Positions 41,876-51,519 of a stretch of DNA of 64,000 nt are shown in pieces. How positions within the stretch are numbered: position 1 is the first letter of the stretch; every line of letters begins with the position of its first letter. The DNA is taken from positions 1 through 64,000 of the forward strand of contig NZ_QJUI01000018.1 in the NCBI RefSeq assembly GCF_004327285.1, in the 5' to 3' direction. The translations under genes were made by a program, and so were the position numbers. The notes beneath the pieces are model-generated. The model was not told the origin of the DNA. It made no database searches and saw only the letters and a list, made by a program, of their open reading frames with translations. This DNA comes from Phytopseudomonas daroniae. GTDB lineage: Bacteria; Pseudomonadota; Gammaproteobacteria; Pseudomonadales; Pseudomonadaceae.

Positions 41876-43252
41876 TTACGAACCGTAGATCTTATTCGGT
41901 AGCCAGGTGATCAGCCCCGGGAACTGGTAGGCGATGACCAGCATCGTCAACTGGATGATGATGAATGGGATCACGCCCCGGTACATGGTGGCGGTACTCA
42001 CCGAACGTGGCGTCACGCCGCGCAGGTAGAACAGCGAGAAGCCCAGCGGCGGGGTGAGGAACGAGGTCTGCAGGTTCAGGGCGATCATCACCCCGAGCCA
42101 GACCGGATCCAGGCCCATGGCCAGCAGCACCGGGCCGACGATCGGCACCACCACGAAGATGATTTCGATGAAGTCGAGAATGAAGCCGAGCAGGAAGATC
42201 ACCAGCATGACCAGGAAGAACGCGCCGAGCACGCCGCCTGGCAATTGATGGAACACATCCTCGATCAGCGCTTCACCGCCGAAACCACGGAACACCAGGG
42301 AGAACAGCGAGGCGCCGATCAGGATCAGGAACACCATGCTGGAAATTTCCGTGGTGCCCTGGGCCACGGCGCGCAGCTGCGTCAGGTTCAGCTGGCCCTT
42401 GAACAGTGCCAGCAGGGTCGCACCGACGGCACCGATGGCCGCTGCTTCGGTCGGCGTGGCGTAACCGGCGAGGATCGAACCGAGTACCGCGATGATCAGC
42501 ACCAGTGGTGGTATCAGGGAGCCGAGCAGCTTGCCCCATTCCACTTCGCCGAGTTCTTCCTTCGGCACGACCGGCATTTTCTGCGGCTGGAAGATCGCCA
42601 CCATGATCAGGTAGGTGACATACAGCACCACCAGCAGCAGACCCGGCACCAGCGCGCCCATGAACAGGTCGCCGACCGACACGGTCTTCGGCGAGAAGAT
42701 GCCCATGCGCAGCTGTGCCTGCTGGTAGGCGCTGGACATCACGTCACCGAGCAGTACCAGCACGATCGACGGCGGGATGATCTGCCCCAGGGTGCCAGTG
42801 GCGGCCAGGGTACCGGTGGAAACAGCGGGATCGAAGCCACGCTTGAGCAGTGTCGGCAGGGCCAGTAGACCCATGGTCACCACAGTGGCGCCGACGATGC
42901 CGGTACTGGCGGCGAGCAGGGCGCCGACCAGGCAAACCGAAATAGCCAGACCGCCGCGGATGCCGCCGAACAGGCGCGACATCGATTCCAGCAGGTCTTC
43001 GGCAACCTTGGATTTTTCCAGCATCACGCCCATGAACACGAACAGCGGCACGGCCAGCATGGTCTGGTTGTTCATGATGCCGAACAGGCGGTTGGGCAGG
43101 GCGCTCAGGTAGCCGGCGTCGAAGGTGCCGGTGACGATACCGATACCGGCGAACAGCAGGGACACACCCGCCAGCGTGAAGGCCACCGGGAAGCCGCCCA
43201 TCAGCACCACGCAGATGCACAGGAACAGCAGGATCGACATGACTTCAGCCAT
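41876..43252 (-). CDS. dctM: TRAP transporter large permease (DctM)
   Basis: This 458-residue inner-membrane protein with about 12 helices is the large membrane subunit of a tripartite ATP-independent periplasmic transporter. FPVAFTLAGVSLLFAGIG, NNQTMLAVPLFVFMGVMLEKS and TPPLGFSLFYLRGV are DctM blocks. Its start overlaps the end of dctQ. With DctQ and the divergent binding protein at 44102 it would import a carboxylate by sodium symport. Confidence 0.93.
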   Translation of the reverse strand: MAEVMSILLFLCICVVLMGGFPVAFTLAGVSLLFAGIGIVTGTFDAGYLSALPNRLFGIMNNQTMLAVPLFVFMGVMLEKSKVAEDLLESMSRLFGGIRGGLAISVCLVGALLAASTGIVGATVVTMGLLALPTLLKRGFDPAVSTGTLAATGTLGQIIPPSIVLVLLGDVMSSAYQQAQLRMGIFSPKTVSVGDLFMGALVPGLLLVVLYVTYLIMVAIFQPQKMPVVPKEELGEVEWGKLLGSLIPPLVLIIAVLGSILAGYATPTEAAAIGAVGATLLALFKGQLNLTQLRAVAQGTTEISSMVFLILIGASLFSLVFRGFGGEALIEDVFHQLPGGVLGAFFLVMLVIFLLGFILDFIEIIFVVVPIVGPVLLAMGLDPVWLGVMIALNLQTSFLTPPLGFSLFYLRGVTPRSVSTATMYRGVIPFIIIQLTMLVIAYQFPGLITWLPNKIYGS

Positions 43253-43790
43253 GTTTCACCTCCGGCTCGGGCAGCACACCGCACAGCAGGTAGATCGCCT
43301 TGATCAGGTTGGAGATGCCTTGCAGGCTCAGGCTGACCACCAGCACCAGAATGATGCTCTTTTGCAGGTAGACGAACTTCAGGCCACCCGACTCGCTGGA
43401 GCCCTCGCGGGTCGACCAGGAGTTGGCCACGTAATCCCAGCTCGCCCAGCCAAGAAACAGGCAGACGGGTAGCAGCAGGAACAGGGTGCCGAGCACCTCG
43501 ACCAGTGCCTGACGACGGCCGCTGAATTGTTGGTAGAAGATATCCACACGCACGTGGGCATTGCGCTGCAGTGCCCAGGCCGCAGCGCCCATGAATACCA
43601 GCGCGTGGGCATAGAGCACGGCTTCCTGCAGCGCGGTCGCGCCCATGTTCATGCCGTAGCGCAATATCACGACCAGAGCCGTACCGAGTACCAGAAACAG
43701 AGTCAGCCAGGAGCATGCCTGGCCGAAGCGGAAGTTCACCACGTCGATGACGCGCGCGATCCCCAGCGGAAGTGAAGGCGTATTGGACAT
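43245..43790 (-). CDS. dctQ: TRAP transporter small permease (DctQ)
   Basis: This 181-residue inner-membrane protein with four helices contains the DctQ features QAVSWLTLFLVLGTALVVILRY-like first helix (here QACSWLTLFLV) and RNAHVRVDIFYQ between helices two and three. It overlaps dctM by 8 bp and is first in the operon. Confidence 0.9.
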   Translation of the reverse strand: MSNTPSLPLGIARVIDVVNFRFGQACSWLTLFLVLGTALVVILRYGMNMGATALQEAVLYAHALVFMGAAAWALQRNAHVRVDIFYQQFSGRRQALVEVLGTLFLLLPVCLFLGWASWDYVANSWSTREGSSESGGLKFVYLQKSIILVLVVSLSLQGISNLIKAIYLLCGVLPEPEVKHG

Positions 43791-44101
43791 AAGGCGTCCT
43801 TATAGTTATCGAAAAGAGCGAAAAAGCTGGGGATTTTAGGCAGGAGGCCGAGCATACGGCAATGGCGATACGACTTTAGTGGCGTCCGCCCGCGGAACGG
43901 ACTGATTGCCCTTAAAGTATTCGGGCTGAGCCGTTGGCGTTGGTTATAGGTCGATGCCTGGACACGATTTGAAACATTTGCCCCCGATGTATGGTTGTTA
44001 TGCGGGCATAGGATAACGCGCGGGGCGGTTGGCGGATCGCCACTATGTTATCAAGGCCGGAACGGCCCGAAGGTCATTATTACAACAACAAGGAGCTACC
44101 T
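43791..44101. other. Divergent regulatory region between dctQ and dctP
   Basis: This 311-bp stretch separates the two divergent halves of the TRAP transporter. I see no gene. It ends with a strong AAGGAG ribosome site for the binding protein. No operator could be identified with confidence. Confidence 0.5.
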
Positions 44102-45199
44102 ATGAAACGTCGCCAAATACTGGCTGCTGCGGGTGTCGGCATTGCCGCGGGTGCATTGGTCGGGTGCAAAGAGGAAACCGGCGCGGCCGATTCGTCGCAA
44201 CCGGCTGCCGAAGCCAAGACCTTCAACTGGAAAATGGTCACCTCCTGGCCCAAGAACTTCCCGGGTGTAGGCGTGGGCGCCGAGCGTTTCGCCAAGCTGG
44301 TCGAGCAGATGAGCAGTGGTCGATTGAAGGTCAAGGTCTACGCCGCCGGTGAACTGGTGCCAGCCCTTGAAGTGTTCGACGCGGTCTCGCGCGGCACTGC
44401 CGAGATGGGCCACGGCGCTCCTTACTACTGGAAGGGCAAAGTGCCTGCTGCACAATTCTTCTGTGCTCTGCCATTCGGCCCCAACGCCCAGGAAATGAAT
44501 GCCTGGCTGCATTACGGCGGCGGCATCCAGCTGTGGGAAGAAGTGTACAAGCCCTACGGCGTGCTGCCGATGGCCTGCGGCGCTACCGGCGTGCAGACCG
44601 CCGGCTGGTTCAACAAGGAAATCAATTCGGTCAATGACCTCAAGGGCCTGAAGATGCGTACCCCGGGCCTCGGTGGTGAGGTGCTGACCAAGGTCGGCGG
44701 AACCGTGGTCAACATGCCGGCCGGTGAGATCTTCACTGCCCTGCAGACCGGCGCCATCGACGCCACCGAGTGGATCGGCCCGTACAACGACCAGGCGCTG
44801 GGCTTGCACAAGGCGGCCAAGTATTACTACACGCCGGGTTGGCAGGAGCCGAACGTCACCTTCGAACTGGACATCAACATCAAGGCCTGGGAAACCCTGC
44901 CGGCCGACCTGCAGGCCATCGTTCGCGCCGCTGCCCGCGACGTCAATGGCGACATGCTCGACGACTACAACGCCAAGAACATGGAGTCGATGGAGCAGCT
45001 CAAGAAGGAGGGCGTCGACGTGCGCCGTCTGCCGGACGAGGTACTGGCCAGGCTCAAGGAAGTCTCCGCCGAAGTGGTCGACGCCACCGCCGCCTCCGAC
45101 CCCGCCGCGCAAAAGGTCTGGGAACAGCAGAAGGCTTACCTGGCACGCCTGTACGAATACGCCGAAGCCAACGAGAAGGATATCTACGCCATTCGTTGA
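44102..45199 (+). CDS. TRAP transporter substrate-binding protein (DctP/TakP-like)
   Basis: This 365-residue periplasmic binding protein has an N-terminal MKRRQILAAAGVGIAAGALVGC, which combines an RR pair suggesting Tat export and a possible lipobox Cys. The mature domain contains NWKMVTSWPKNFPGVGVGAERFAK and the ligand-gripping Arg in LKGLKMRTPGLGGEV. GAIDATEWIGPYND is typical of TakP-type alpha-keto-acid binders; the ligand is inferred only. It is divergent from dctQ-dctM. Confidence 0.9.
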   Translation: MKRRQILAAAGVGIAAGALVGCKEETGAADSSQPAAEAKTFNWKMVTSWPKNFPGVGVGAERFAKLVEQMSSGRLKVKVYAAGELVPALEVFDAVSRGTAEMGHGAPYYWKGKVPAAQFFCALPFGPNAQEMNAWLHYGGGIQLWEEVYKPYGVLPMACGATGVQTAGWFNKEINSVNDLKGLKMRTPGLGGEVLTKVGGTVVNMPAGEIFTALQTGAIDATEWIGPYNDQALGLHKAAKYYYTPGWQEPNVTFELDINIKAWETLPADLQAIVRAAARDVNGDMLDDYNAKNMESMEQLKKEGVDVRRLPDEVLARLKEVSAEVVDATAASDPAAQKVWEQQKAYLARLYEYAEANEKDIYAIR

Positions 45200-45210
45200 G
45201 TGGTGCATCC

Positions 45211-45375
45211 GTAGGGTGGGTTAGCGACGCCGTGCCAGGTAATTGCAAGCGCCTGATCTCTCGGTGCGGCGCGTAACCCACCAGGCGATATCCGGTGTTG
45301 CACCCATGGTGGGTTACGGTGCCGCATGAAGCTTGTGCAGCTGCCGATTTCCGACAGGCACCTAACCCACCCTAC
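45211..45375. repeat. Dispersed 165-bp palindromic repeat, family B, copy 2
   Basis: The element has the same outer arms and internal blocks as 31769-31932 (gtagggtgggttagcgacgc, taacccaccaggcgata, atggtgggttacgg). The region between the blocks diverges. It lies between the convergent TRAP binding-protein and argB genes. Confidence 0.88.
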
Positions 45376-45381
45376 GGAAAC

Positions 45382-45411
45382 AAAAACGCTGGCTGCGAAG
45401 CCGGCGTTTTC
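45382..45411. terminator. Bidirectional terminator between dctP and argB
   Basis: aaaacgctggct / agccggcgtttt form a stem with A and T tails on either side, 15 bp from the argB stop codon. Confidence 0.8.
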
Positions 45412-45425
45412 GTTTCACGGATCGC

Positions 45426-46331
45426 TCAGTGACGCTTGCGGTTGCTGATCAGGGTGCCCACACCGGTGTCGGTGAAGATTTCCAGCAGCACGGCATTCGG
45501 CACGCGACCGTCGACGATGTGCGCGGTAGTCACGCCGCCCTGCACCGCTTCCAGTGCGCAACGGATCTTCGGCAGCATGCCGCCGTAGATGGTGCCGTCG
45601 GCGATCAGGCCATCGACCTGCTCGGTGGTCAGGCCGGTGAGGACTTCACCCTGTTTGTCCATCAGGCCGGCGATGTTGGTCAGTAGCATCAGCTTCTCTG
45701 CCTTCAGCGCCTCGGCGACCTTGCCGGCCACCAGGTCGGCATTGATGTTGTAGGACTCGCCATCCGGGCCCACGCCGATCGGCGCGATCACCGGGATGAA
45801 GTTGCCCTTGACCAGCATGTTCAGCAGTTCGACATTGACCCCGGTGACTTCACCCACATGGCCGATATCGATGATTTCCGGCTGGGTCATTTCCGGGGTC
45901 TGGCGGCTGACAGTGAGTTTCTTGGCGCGAATCAGCTCGGCGTCTTTACCGGTCAGGCCGATGGCGCTGCCGCCATGACGGTTGATCAGGTTGACGATGT
46001 CCTTGTTGACCTGACCGCCGAGCACCATTTCCACCACGTCCATGGTCTGCGCATCGGTAACGCGCATGCCGTCGATGAAGTGACTTTCGATGGACAGGCG
46101 CTTGAGCAGATCGCCGATCTGCGGGCCGCCGCCGTGTACCACCACCGGGTTGATACCGACGGCCTTCATCAGCACGATGTCGCGGGCGAAGCCGGTCTTC
46201 AGCTCGTCGCTTTCCATGGCGTTGCCGCCGTATTTGATCACCAGGGTCTTGCCAACGAAGCGGCGAATGTACGGCAATGCTTCGGACAGAACCTTGGCGA
46301 TATTGGTGGCGGCATCACGCTCTAGGGTCAT
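45426..46331 (-). CDS. argB: Acetylglutamate kinase
   Basis: This 301-residue amino-acid kinase performs the second step of arginine synthesis. KYGGNAM (residues about 31-37), VHGGGPQI (about 65-72) and FIPVIAPIGVGPDGESYNINADLVAG are the ATP- and substrate-binding motifs. The N-terminal helix (residues about 1-25) is typical of the arginine-inhibited hexameric enzymes. It is last in the coaBC-dut-algC-argB operon, 24 bp after algC. Confidence 0.96.
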   Translation of the reverse strand: MTLERDAATNIAKVLSEALPYIRRFVGKTLVIKYGGNAMESDELKTGFARDIVLMKAVGINPVVVHGGGPQIGDLLKRLSIESHFIDGMRVTDAQTMDVVEMVLGGQVNKDIVNLINRHGGSAIGLTGKDAELIRAKKLTVSRQTPEMTQPEIIDIGHVGEVTGVNVELLNMLVKGNFIPVIAPIGVGPDGESYNINADLVAGKVAEALKAEKLMLLTNIAGLMDKQGEVLTGLTTEQVDGLIADGTIYGGMLPKIRCALEAVQGGVTTAHIVDGRVPNAVLLEIFTDTGVGTLISNRKRH

Positions 46332-46355
46332 GCGGGGGCTCCAGTGCTGGGCGGG

Positions 46356-48926
46356 TCAGAACGGTAATTTGATATCGGGGGCGACAATGCGCAGCTGCGA
46401 GCGGAACAGTTCCTGAATCCGCTCGAGTTCTGCCTGGTTCTCCGCTTCGAAGCGCAGCACCAGAACCGGCGTGGTGTTGGATGCACGCACCAGGCCCCAG
46501 CCTTTCGGGTAATCGACGCGCACACCATCGAGGTTGGTCACACTGGCTTCGCCCCATTGGCCTTCGCGTTGCAGCCGCTCGATGATGGGGAACTTGGTCT
46601 GTTCGGTAACCTGGATGTTGAGTTCCGGGGTCGACACGTCATTGGGAAACGCAGCGAACACCTGCTCGGCGGTGCGCTTGTCCTGGCTGAGAATTTCCAG
46701 CAGGCGGGCGGCGGCGTAGATGCCGTCATCGAAGCCGAACCAGCGCTCCTTGAAGAACACGTGGCCGCTCATTTCGCCTGCCAGCAGGGCGCCGGTTTCC
46801 TTCATCTTCTTCTTGATCAGCGAGTGGCCGGTCTTCCACATCACCGGGCGACCGCCGTAGCCGCTGATCAACGGGGTCAGGCGACGGGTGCATTTGACGT
46901 CGAAGATGATGTCGGCGCCCGGATTGCGCGACACCACGTCCTTGGCGAACAGCATCAGCAGGCGATCCGGGTAGACGATGGCGCCGGTGTTGGTGACGAC
47001 GCCAACGCGGTCACCATCGCCATCGAAGGCCAGGCCGATGTCCGCGTTCTCTTCCTTGACCTTGGCGATCAGGTCGACCAGGTTCTCGGGCTTGCCCGGA
47101 TCCGGGTGGTGATTGGGGAAGTTGCCATCGACCTCGCAGTACAGCGGGATCACCTTGCAGCCCAGGGCTTCGATCAGCTGTGGTGCGATCACGCCCGCGG
47201 CGCCGTTGCCACAGTCGACCACCACGCGCAGAGGCTTGGCCATGGCGATATCGTTGCGGATCTGTTCCAGGTAACGCGGCAGCAGGTCGATGGCCTCGAC
47301 ACTGCCTTCACCGCTGACCAGGTCGTTGTCGTCGATGCGTGTCTTGAGCGCCTGAATCTGCTCGTTGGCCAGGGTATCGCCAGCGATGACGATCTTGAAA
47401 CCGTTGTAGTCCGGTGGATTGTGGCTGCCGGTGAGCATTACCGCGGACTTGCCGGCCAGCACGTGTGCGGCGTAGTACACCACTGGCGTCGGCACCATGC
47501 CGACGTCGCTGACCTGGCAACCGCTGTCGACCAGGCCCTGGATCAGTTGCTGCACCAGCACCGGGCCGGACAGGCGGCCGTCACGGCCGACGGAGACGTT
47601 GGGCTCGCCTTCGGCCTGGCTCTGGGAACCGATGGCGCGGCCGATCCAGTACGCGGTTTCCGGAGTCAGGCCAGCGCCTACCACGCCGCGGATGTCATAG
47701 GCACGGAAGATGTCTGCAGGGAGTTTCGGGGCTTGCGGCGCGGTCATGGTCGGGGTCTGCTCCAGTCCCAGGAGATCCTGGTCGTCGTCGAGAATGTCGA
47801 TATCGAGGATATCGGTGTCTTGAAACAGCGGATTTACGAGATCCGCTGGCTTGGCCGCGACACTACTACTGGGTTGCTGACTGGCGACGACATCCGGGCG
47901 TTTGGCCGGTTCCTGGGCACGACGGGGCAGTCGGCTCAGGTTCTGCGCCAGGTCATGCAGGGCGGGCAGGCTCAAGCTGAAGGCTTTGACGGCTTTGCCC
48001 GCGGAGAGTTCTTTTACCAGTTGGGTCAATTGCGATATGTCGCTTTTCAGGCGCTGCTGCAGGCGTCGGTTGACCAGGTAGAGCCCTGCCAGGGCACCGG
48101 CCAGCGCGACCAGCAGCGCAAGCGCCAGCAGCGCTGGCGACAACCCGTTATTGCCGAGGCTGGAGGCTGGTGTGAAGTTCAGCGTCCAGTGTGGGTTGCC
48201 GGTCGCGAATGCCTGGGCGTTACCATCGGCTTGGCCACGCTGAGTCAGTACCTGCGGGGCGCCACCGTCGAAGCGCTGCACCAGTTGGATCTGCCCGACA
48301 TCGGCCGGTAGCGGCGGCAGGTTGGCGAGCACTCGGTTGAGGTCGACGGCCAGCAGCAGGGTGCCGAGCATCGGCCGGGTCTCGTCCTGGCGCACCGGGG
48401 CGACGCTGTAGGCCAGCCAACGTTCGCCCACCCGGTAGGCTTCGACAGCCGGTGCCTGCCCGCTCTCGAGGCGGCGCAGCATGTCCAGTGCGGCGAAGTT
48501 CATCGGCGCTGTGCGGCTGCTGTCCGGAACGGCCTGGCCGGTGAGGTTGAGCTGGGCATCGACCACGCCGTTCCAGTAGCGCAGCGCCTGTTCGGCATTG
48601 CGCAGTTGCTGCTCGTCGCCGCTCTGCAGGGCTCGCGAAAGCTCCGGATTGCGCGCTGCCACAAGGGTGTCGGCGCTGAGCTGTTTGAGCGCCTGTTGCA
48701 GGCTGGCGGCCTGGCTCTTGCCCCAGGCCTGGGTCAATTGCTCCTGCTGCCGCTGCTGGGCCGGAGTGACGGCGGTGACCCACAGCAGCGCGCCGGCCAG
48801 CACCACGCCGAGAGTGGCCGCCAGGGCGCCGGGCAGCAGCTCGGTCGTGGCCTTGTGTTTCGGTCGGGAGATAGTTTGCGAGTCGCCGGAGCGTTCTTCC
48901 TTGGGCGAGCGTTTGAAGCCTTTCAT
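46356..48926 (-). CDS. algC: Phosphomannomutase/phosphoglucomutase AlgC, long form with membrane-anchored N-terminal half
   Basis: This enzyme has 856 residues. The C-terminal ~460 residues are the classic AlgC mutase acting in alginate, LPS and rhamnolipid sugar synthesis: phosphoserine loop TGSHNPPDYNGFK, metal loop DGDGDR, sugar-binding GEMSGH and phosphate-binding RASNTTPVLVLRFE. The N-terminal ~390 residues carry two membrane segments (about 35-55, and about 265-290, GLSPALLALALLVALAGALAGLYLV). They enclose a periplasmic domain, followed by a linker. AGGAGACG precedes the ATG at 48926, favouring this long form over the short historical annotation. It is 28 bp from dut. Confidence 0.93.
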   Translation of the reverse strand: MKGFKRSPKEERSGDSQTISRPKHKATTELLPGALAATLGVVLAGALLWVTAVTPAQQRQQEQLTQAWGKSQAASLQQALKQLSADTLVAARNPELSRALQSGDEQQLRNAEQALRYWNGVVDAQLNLTGQAVPDSSRTAPMNFAALDMLRRLESGQAPAVEAYRVGERWLAYSVAPVRQDETRPMLGTLLLAVDLNRVLANLPPLPADVGQIQLVQRFDGGAPQVLTQRGQADGNAQAFATGNPHWTLNFTPASSLGNNGLSPALLALALLVALAGALAGLYLVNRRLQQRLKSDISQLTQLVKELSAGKAVKAFSLSLPALHDLAQNLSRLPRRAQEPAKRPDVVASQQPSSSVAAKPADLVNPLFQDTDILDIDILDDDQDLLGLEQTPTMTAPQAPKLPADIFRAYDIRGVVGAGLTPETAYWIGRAIGSQSQAEGEPNVSVGRDGRLSGPVLVQQLIQGLVDSGCQVSDVGMVPTPVVYYAAHVLAGKSAVMLTGSHNPPDYNGFKIVIAGDTLANEQIQALKTRIDDNDLVSGEGSVEAIDLLPRYLEQIRNDIAMAKPLRVVVDCGNGAAGVIAPQLIEALGCKVIPLYCEVDGNFPNHHPDPGKPENLVDLIAKVKEENADIGLAFDGDGDRVGVVTNTGAIVYPDRLLMLFAKDVVSRNPGADIIFDVKCTRRLTPLISGYGGRPVMWKTGHSLIKKKMKETGALLAGEMSGHVFFKERWFGFDDGIYAAARLLEILSQDKRTAEQVFAAFPNDVSTPELNIQVTEQTKFPIIERLQREGQWGEASVTNLDGVRVDYPKGWGLVRASNTTPVLVLRFEAENQAELERIQELFRSQLRIVAPDIKLPF

Positions 48927-48954
48927 CGAACGTCTCCTGGCGATTGAGTCTGCT

Positions 48955-49410
48955 TCAGTGGCTACCTGAGTGGCCGAAACCACCGGCGCCGCGCTCGCTG
49001 TCGTCGAATTCCTCGACCACTTCGAAGCGTGCCTGCACGACGGGCACCAGCACCAGTTGGGCGATGCGCTCGCCGATCGCCATCTTGAAGGCGGTGTTGC
49101 CGCGGTTCCAGCACGACACCATCAACTCGCCCTGGTAGTCGGAGTCGATCAACCCGACCAGGTTGCCGAGCACGATGCCGTGTTTGTGGCCCAGGCCCGA
49201 GCGCGGCAGGATCAGCGCCGCCAGGCCAGGATCGGCGATATGGATCGCCAAGCCAGTGGGGATCAATACGGTCTGGCCCGGTTCCAGAGTCAGGTCTTCC
49301 TTGAGCATGGCGCGCAGGTCGAGGCCTGCCGAGCCTGGAGTGGCATAGGCCGGCATGGGGAAGTCGTTACCGAGGCGGGGGTCGAGAATCTTGGCTTGTA
49401 GGGCGTGCAT
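48955..49410 (-). CDS. dut: dUTP diphosphatase
   Basis: This 151-residue trimeric dUTPase prevents uracil incorporation into DNA. The five motifs are visible: PGSAGLDLRA, LPRSGLGHKHGI, GLIDSDYQGE, RIAQLV and the C-terminal RGAGGFGHSGSH arm. It is co-transcribed with coaBC upstream (31 bp) and algC downstream. Confidence 0.97.
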   Translation of the reverse strand: MHALQAKILDPRLGNDFPMPAYATPGSAGLDLRAMLKEDLTLEPGQTVLIPTGLAIHIADPGLAALILPRSGLGHKHGIVLGNLVGLIDSDYQGELMVSCWNRGNTAFKMAIGERIAQLVLVPVVQARFEVVEEFDDSERGAGGFGHSGSH

Positions 49411-49441
49411 GGGGCGATCAGGTAGTCCGTGCTGATGAATG

Positions 49442-50650
49442 TCAGGGTTTGGGCTGGTGCGCGGCGATGAAGCTCATCAGTTGCCGGGCGATCTTGCCTT
49501 TGCTGGTCTGCGCGAAGCTGCTCTGGTGTAGCTCGCGATCGATGATGGTGATCGCGTTGTCTTCGCTGTTGAAGCCGATGCTGGGGTTGGCCACGTCATT
49601 GGCGACGATCAGGTCGAGGTTCTTGTCCTGGAGCTTGCGCGAGGCGTATGCCAACAGGTTCTCGGTCTCGGCGGCGAAACCGACGCTGAAGGGGCGGTCG
49701 TCGCGATGTGCGAGGGTGGCGAGAATGTCCGGATTGCGCACCATCTGCAACAGCAGGCCATCGCCGCTGTTGGGATCTTTCTTCAATTTGTGCTGGGCGA
49801 CAACTTCCGGGCGGTAGTCGGCGACGGCTGCCGCGGCGATGAGGATGTCGCACGGCATGGCCGCTTCGCAGGCGGCGAGCATGTCGCGGGCGCTGACCAC
49901 GTCGATGCGGTTGACCCGATCCGGCGTCGCCAGGTGTACCGGGCCGCTGATCAGGGTGACCTTGGCGCCGGCTTCCACCGCGGCTTCGGCGAGGGCGAAG
50001 CCCATCTTGCCGGAGCTGTGGTTGGTGATGTAACGCACCGGGTCGATGTTTTCCTGGGTCGGGCCGGCGGTGATCAGCACGTGTTTGCCGGTCAGTGCCC
50101 GGTGCTCGAAGCTGTCGGCAGCAAGCTGCGCCAGGTCATCGGCTTCGAGCATGCGGCCCATGCCCACGTCGCCGCAGGCCTGGCTGCCGGATGCCGGCCC
50201 GAACAGGCGCAGACCGCGCGCGCGCAGCAGCTCGGCATTGGCCTGGGTTGCAGGGTCGCGCCACATCGCCTGGTTCATTGCGGGGGCCAGGGCCACGGGC
50301 GCATCGGTGGCCAGTACCAGGGTGGTCAGTAGATCATCGGCCACGCCCTGTGCCAGGCGTGCCATAAGGTCGGCGGTCGCCGGCGCGATCAATACCAGAT
50401 CGGCCCAGCGCGCCAGTTCGATATGCCCCATGGCGGCTTCTGCAGCCGGGTCGAGCAGATCCTGATGCACCGGGTGGCCGGACAGCGCCTGCAGGGTCAG
50501 GGGGGTAATGAACTCACGACCGCCCTGGGTCATGACCACGCGCACTTCGGCGCCCTGATCCTTGAGTCGGCGAACCAGCTCGGCGCTCTTGTACGCCGCG
50601 ATGCCGCCACCCACGCCGAGGATGATGCGTTTGCGATACAGCCGCTGCAT
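49442..50650 (-). CDS. coaBC: Bifunctional phosphopantothenoylcysteine decarboxylase/synthetase
   Basis: This 402-residue CoA-biosynthesis enzyme has an N-terminal flavoprotein CoaC domain (GVGGGIAAYKSAELVRRLKDQGA; PAMNQAMW; GSQACGDVGMGRM with the catalytic Cys). The C-terminal CoaB domain begins about residue 190 (VLITAGPTQENIDPVRYITNHSSGKMG). The ATG at 50650 is favoured over a frame open to 50716. It is divergent from radC, 176 bp away. Confidence 0.96.
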   Translation of the reverse strand: MQRLYRKRIILGVGGGIAAYKSAELVRRLKDQGAEVRVVMTQGGREFITPLTLQALSGHPVHQDLLDPAAEAAMGHIELARWADLVLIAPATADLMARLAQGVADDLLTTLVLATDAPVALAPAMNQAMWRDPATQANAELLRARGLRLFGPASGSQACGDVGMGRMLEADDLAQLAADSFEHRALTGKHVLITAGPTQENIDPVRYITNHSSGKMGFALAEAAVEAGAKVTLISGPVHLATPDRVNRIDVVSARDMLAACEAAMPCDILIAAAAVADYRPEVVAQHKLKKDPNSGDGLLLQMVRNPDILATLAHRDDRPFSVGFAAETENLLAYASRKLQDKNLDLIVANDVANPSIGFNSEDNAITIIDRELHQSSFAQTSKGKIARQLMSFIAAHQPKP

Positions 50651-50826
50651 AACTCTGCCTTTGTCGTGTGTAGTTACAGACGCAGGTGACCGAGACCTCC
50701 CCAGGCCCGGCACCACGCGAAAAACCGGGCTACGATAGCACAGCGGCAGCAGGGGAGCAGCGGCGTGCCGGGCAAGCCTGTTGCCGGCGGTACGCGATGC
50801 CGAATTGGAAGGACAAGGAGCGTCTT

Positions 50827-51501
50827 ATGAGTATTCGTGAGTGGCCCGCGGCAGAGCGCCCGCGGGAAAAATTACTGGTTCAGGGCGCAGCCAGCCTGAC
50901 CGATGCCGAGTTGCTGGCGATCTTCCTGCGAACCGGTGTAGCGGGGCAGAGTGCGGTGGATCTGGCGCGTCATCTGCTCGCCGACTTTGGCAGCTTGCGG
51001 TCGCTGTTACAGGCCGACTTGCCTTCATTCAGTCAACGCCTCGGGCTTGGGCCCGCCAAGTTCGCCCAGTTGCAAGCGGTGCTGGAAATGGCCCGTCGGC
51101 ACCTGGCCGAGCAGTTGCGCCGTGATTCAGCCCTGGAAAGCCCGCAGGCGGTGCGTGATTACCTCAAGGCGCTGCTGCGTCACGAACCCCACGAAGTGTT
51201 CGGCTGCCTGTTTCTCGATGCCAAGCACCGCGTGCTGGCGTTCGAGGCGCTGTTCCAGGGCTCCATCGACAGCGCCAGCGTTTACCCGCGACAGGTCGTT
51301 AAACGTGCCCTGGCACACAATGCCGCCGCGTTGATTCTTACCCACAACCATCCGTCAGGCGTCGCCGAGCCGAGCCAGGCGGATCGCGTGCTGACCCGGC
51401 GACTGAAGGATGCCCTGGCACTGGTCGAGGTGCGTATTCTCGATCATTTCATCGTCGGCGACGGCGAGCCGTTGTCCATGGCCGAGCGCGGCTGGATGTA
51501 G
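50827..51501 (+). CDS. radC: RadC family JAB-domain protein
   Basis: This 224-residue protein has an N-terminal helix-hairpin-helix-like region (SLTDAELLAIFLRTGVAGQSAVDLA) and a C-terminal JAB1/MPN metalloprotease-like domain with HNHPSG (residues about 172-177), the metal-binding signature. The function is uncertain despite the historical DNA-repair name. AAGGAG precedes the ATG. Confidence 0.93.
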   Translation: MSIREWPAAERPREKLLVQGAASLTDAELLAIFLRTGVAGQSAVDLARHLLADFGSLRSLLQADLPSFSQRLGLGPAKFAQLQAVLEMARRHLAEQLRRDSALESPQAVRDYLKALLRHEPHEVFGCLFLDAKHRVLAFEALFQGSIDSASVYPRQVVKRALAHNAAALILTHNHPSGVAEPSQADRVLTRRLKDALALVEVRILDHFIVGDGEPLSMAERGWM

Positions 51502-51519
51502 CCTGCATGGCCATGCCGG

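Noticed and set aside
46557..48311. 584-codon plus-strand frame opposite algC
   Set aside because: Antisense shadow; the mutase signature motifs lie on the minus strand.
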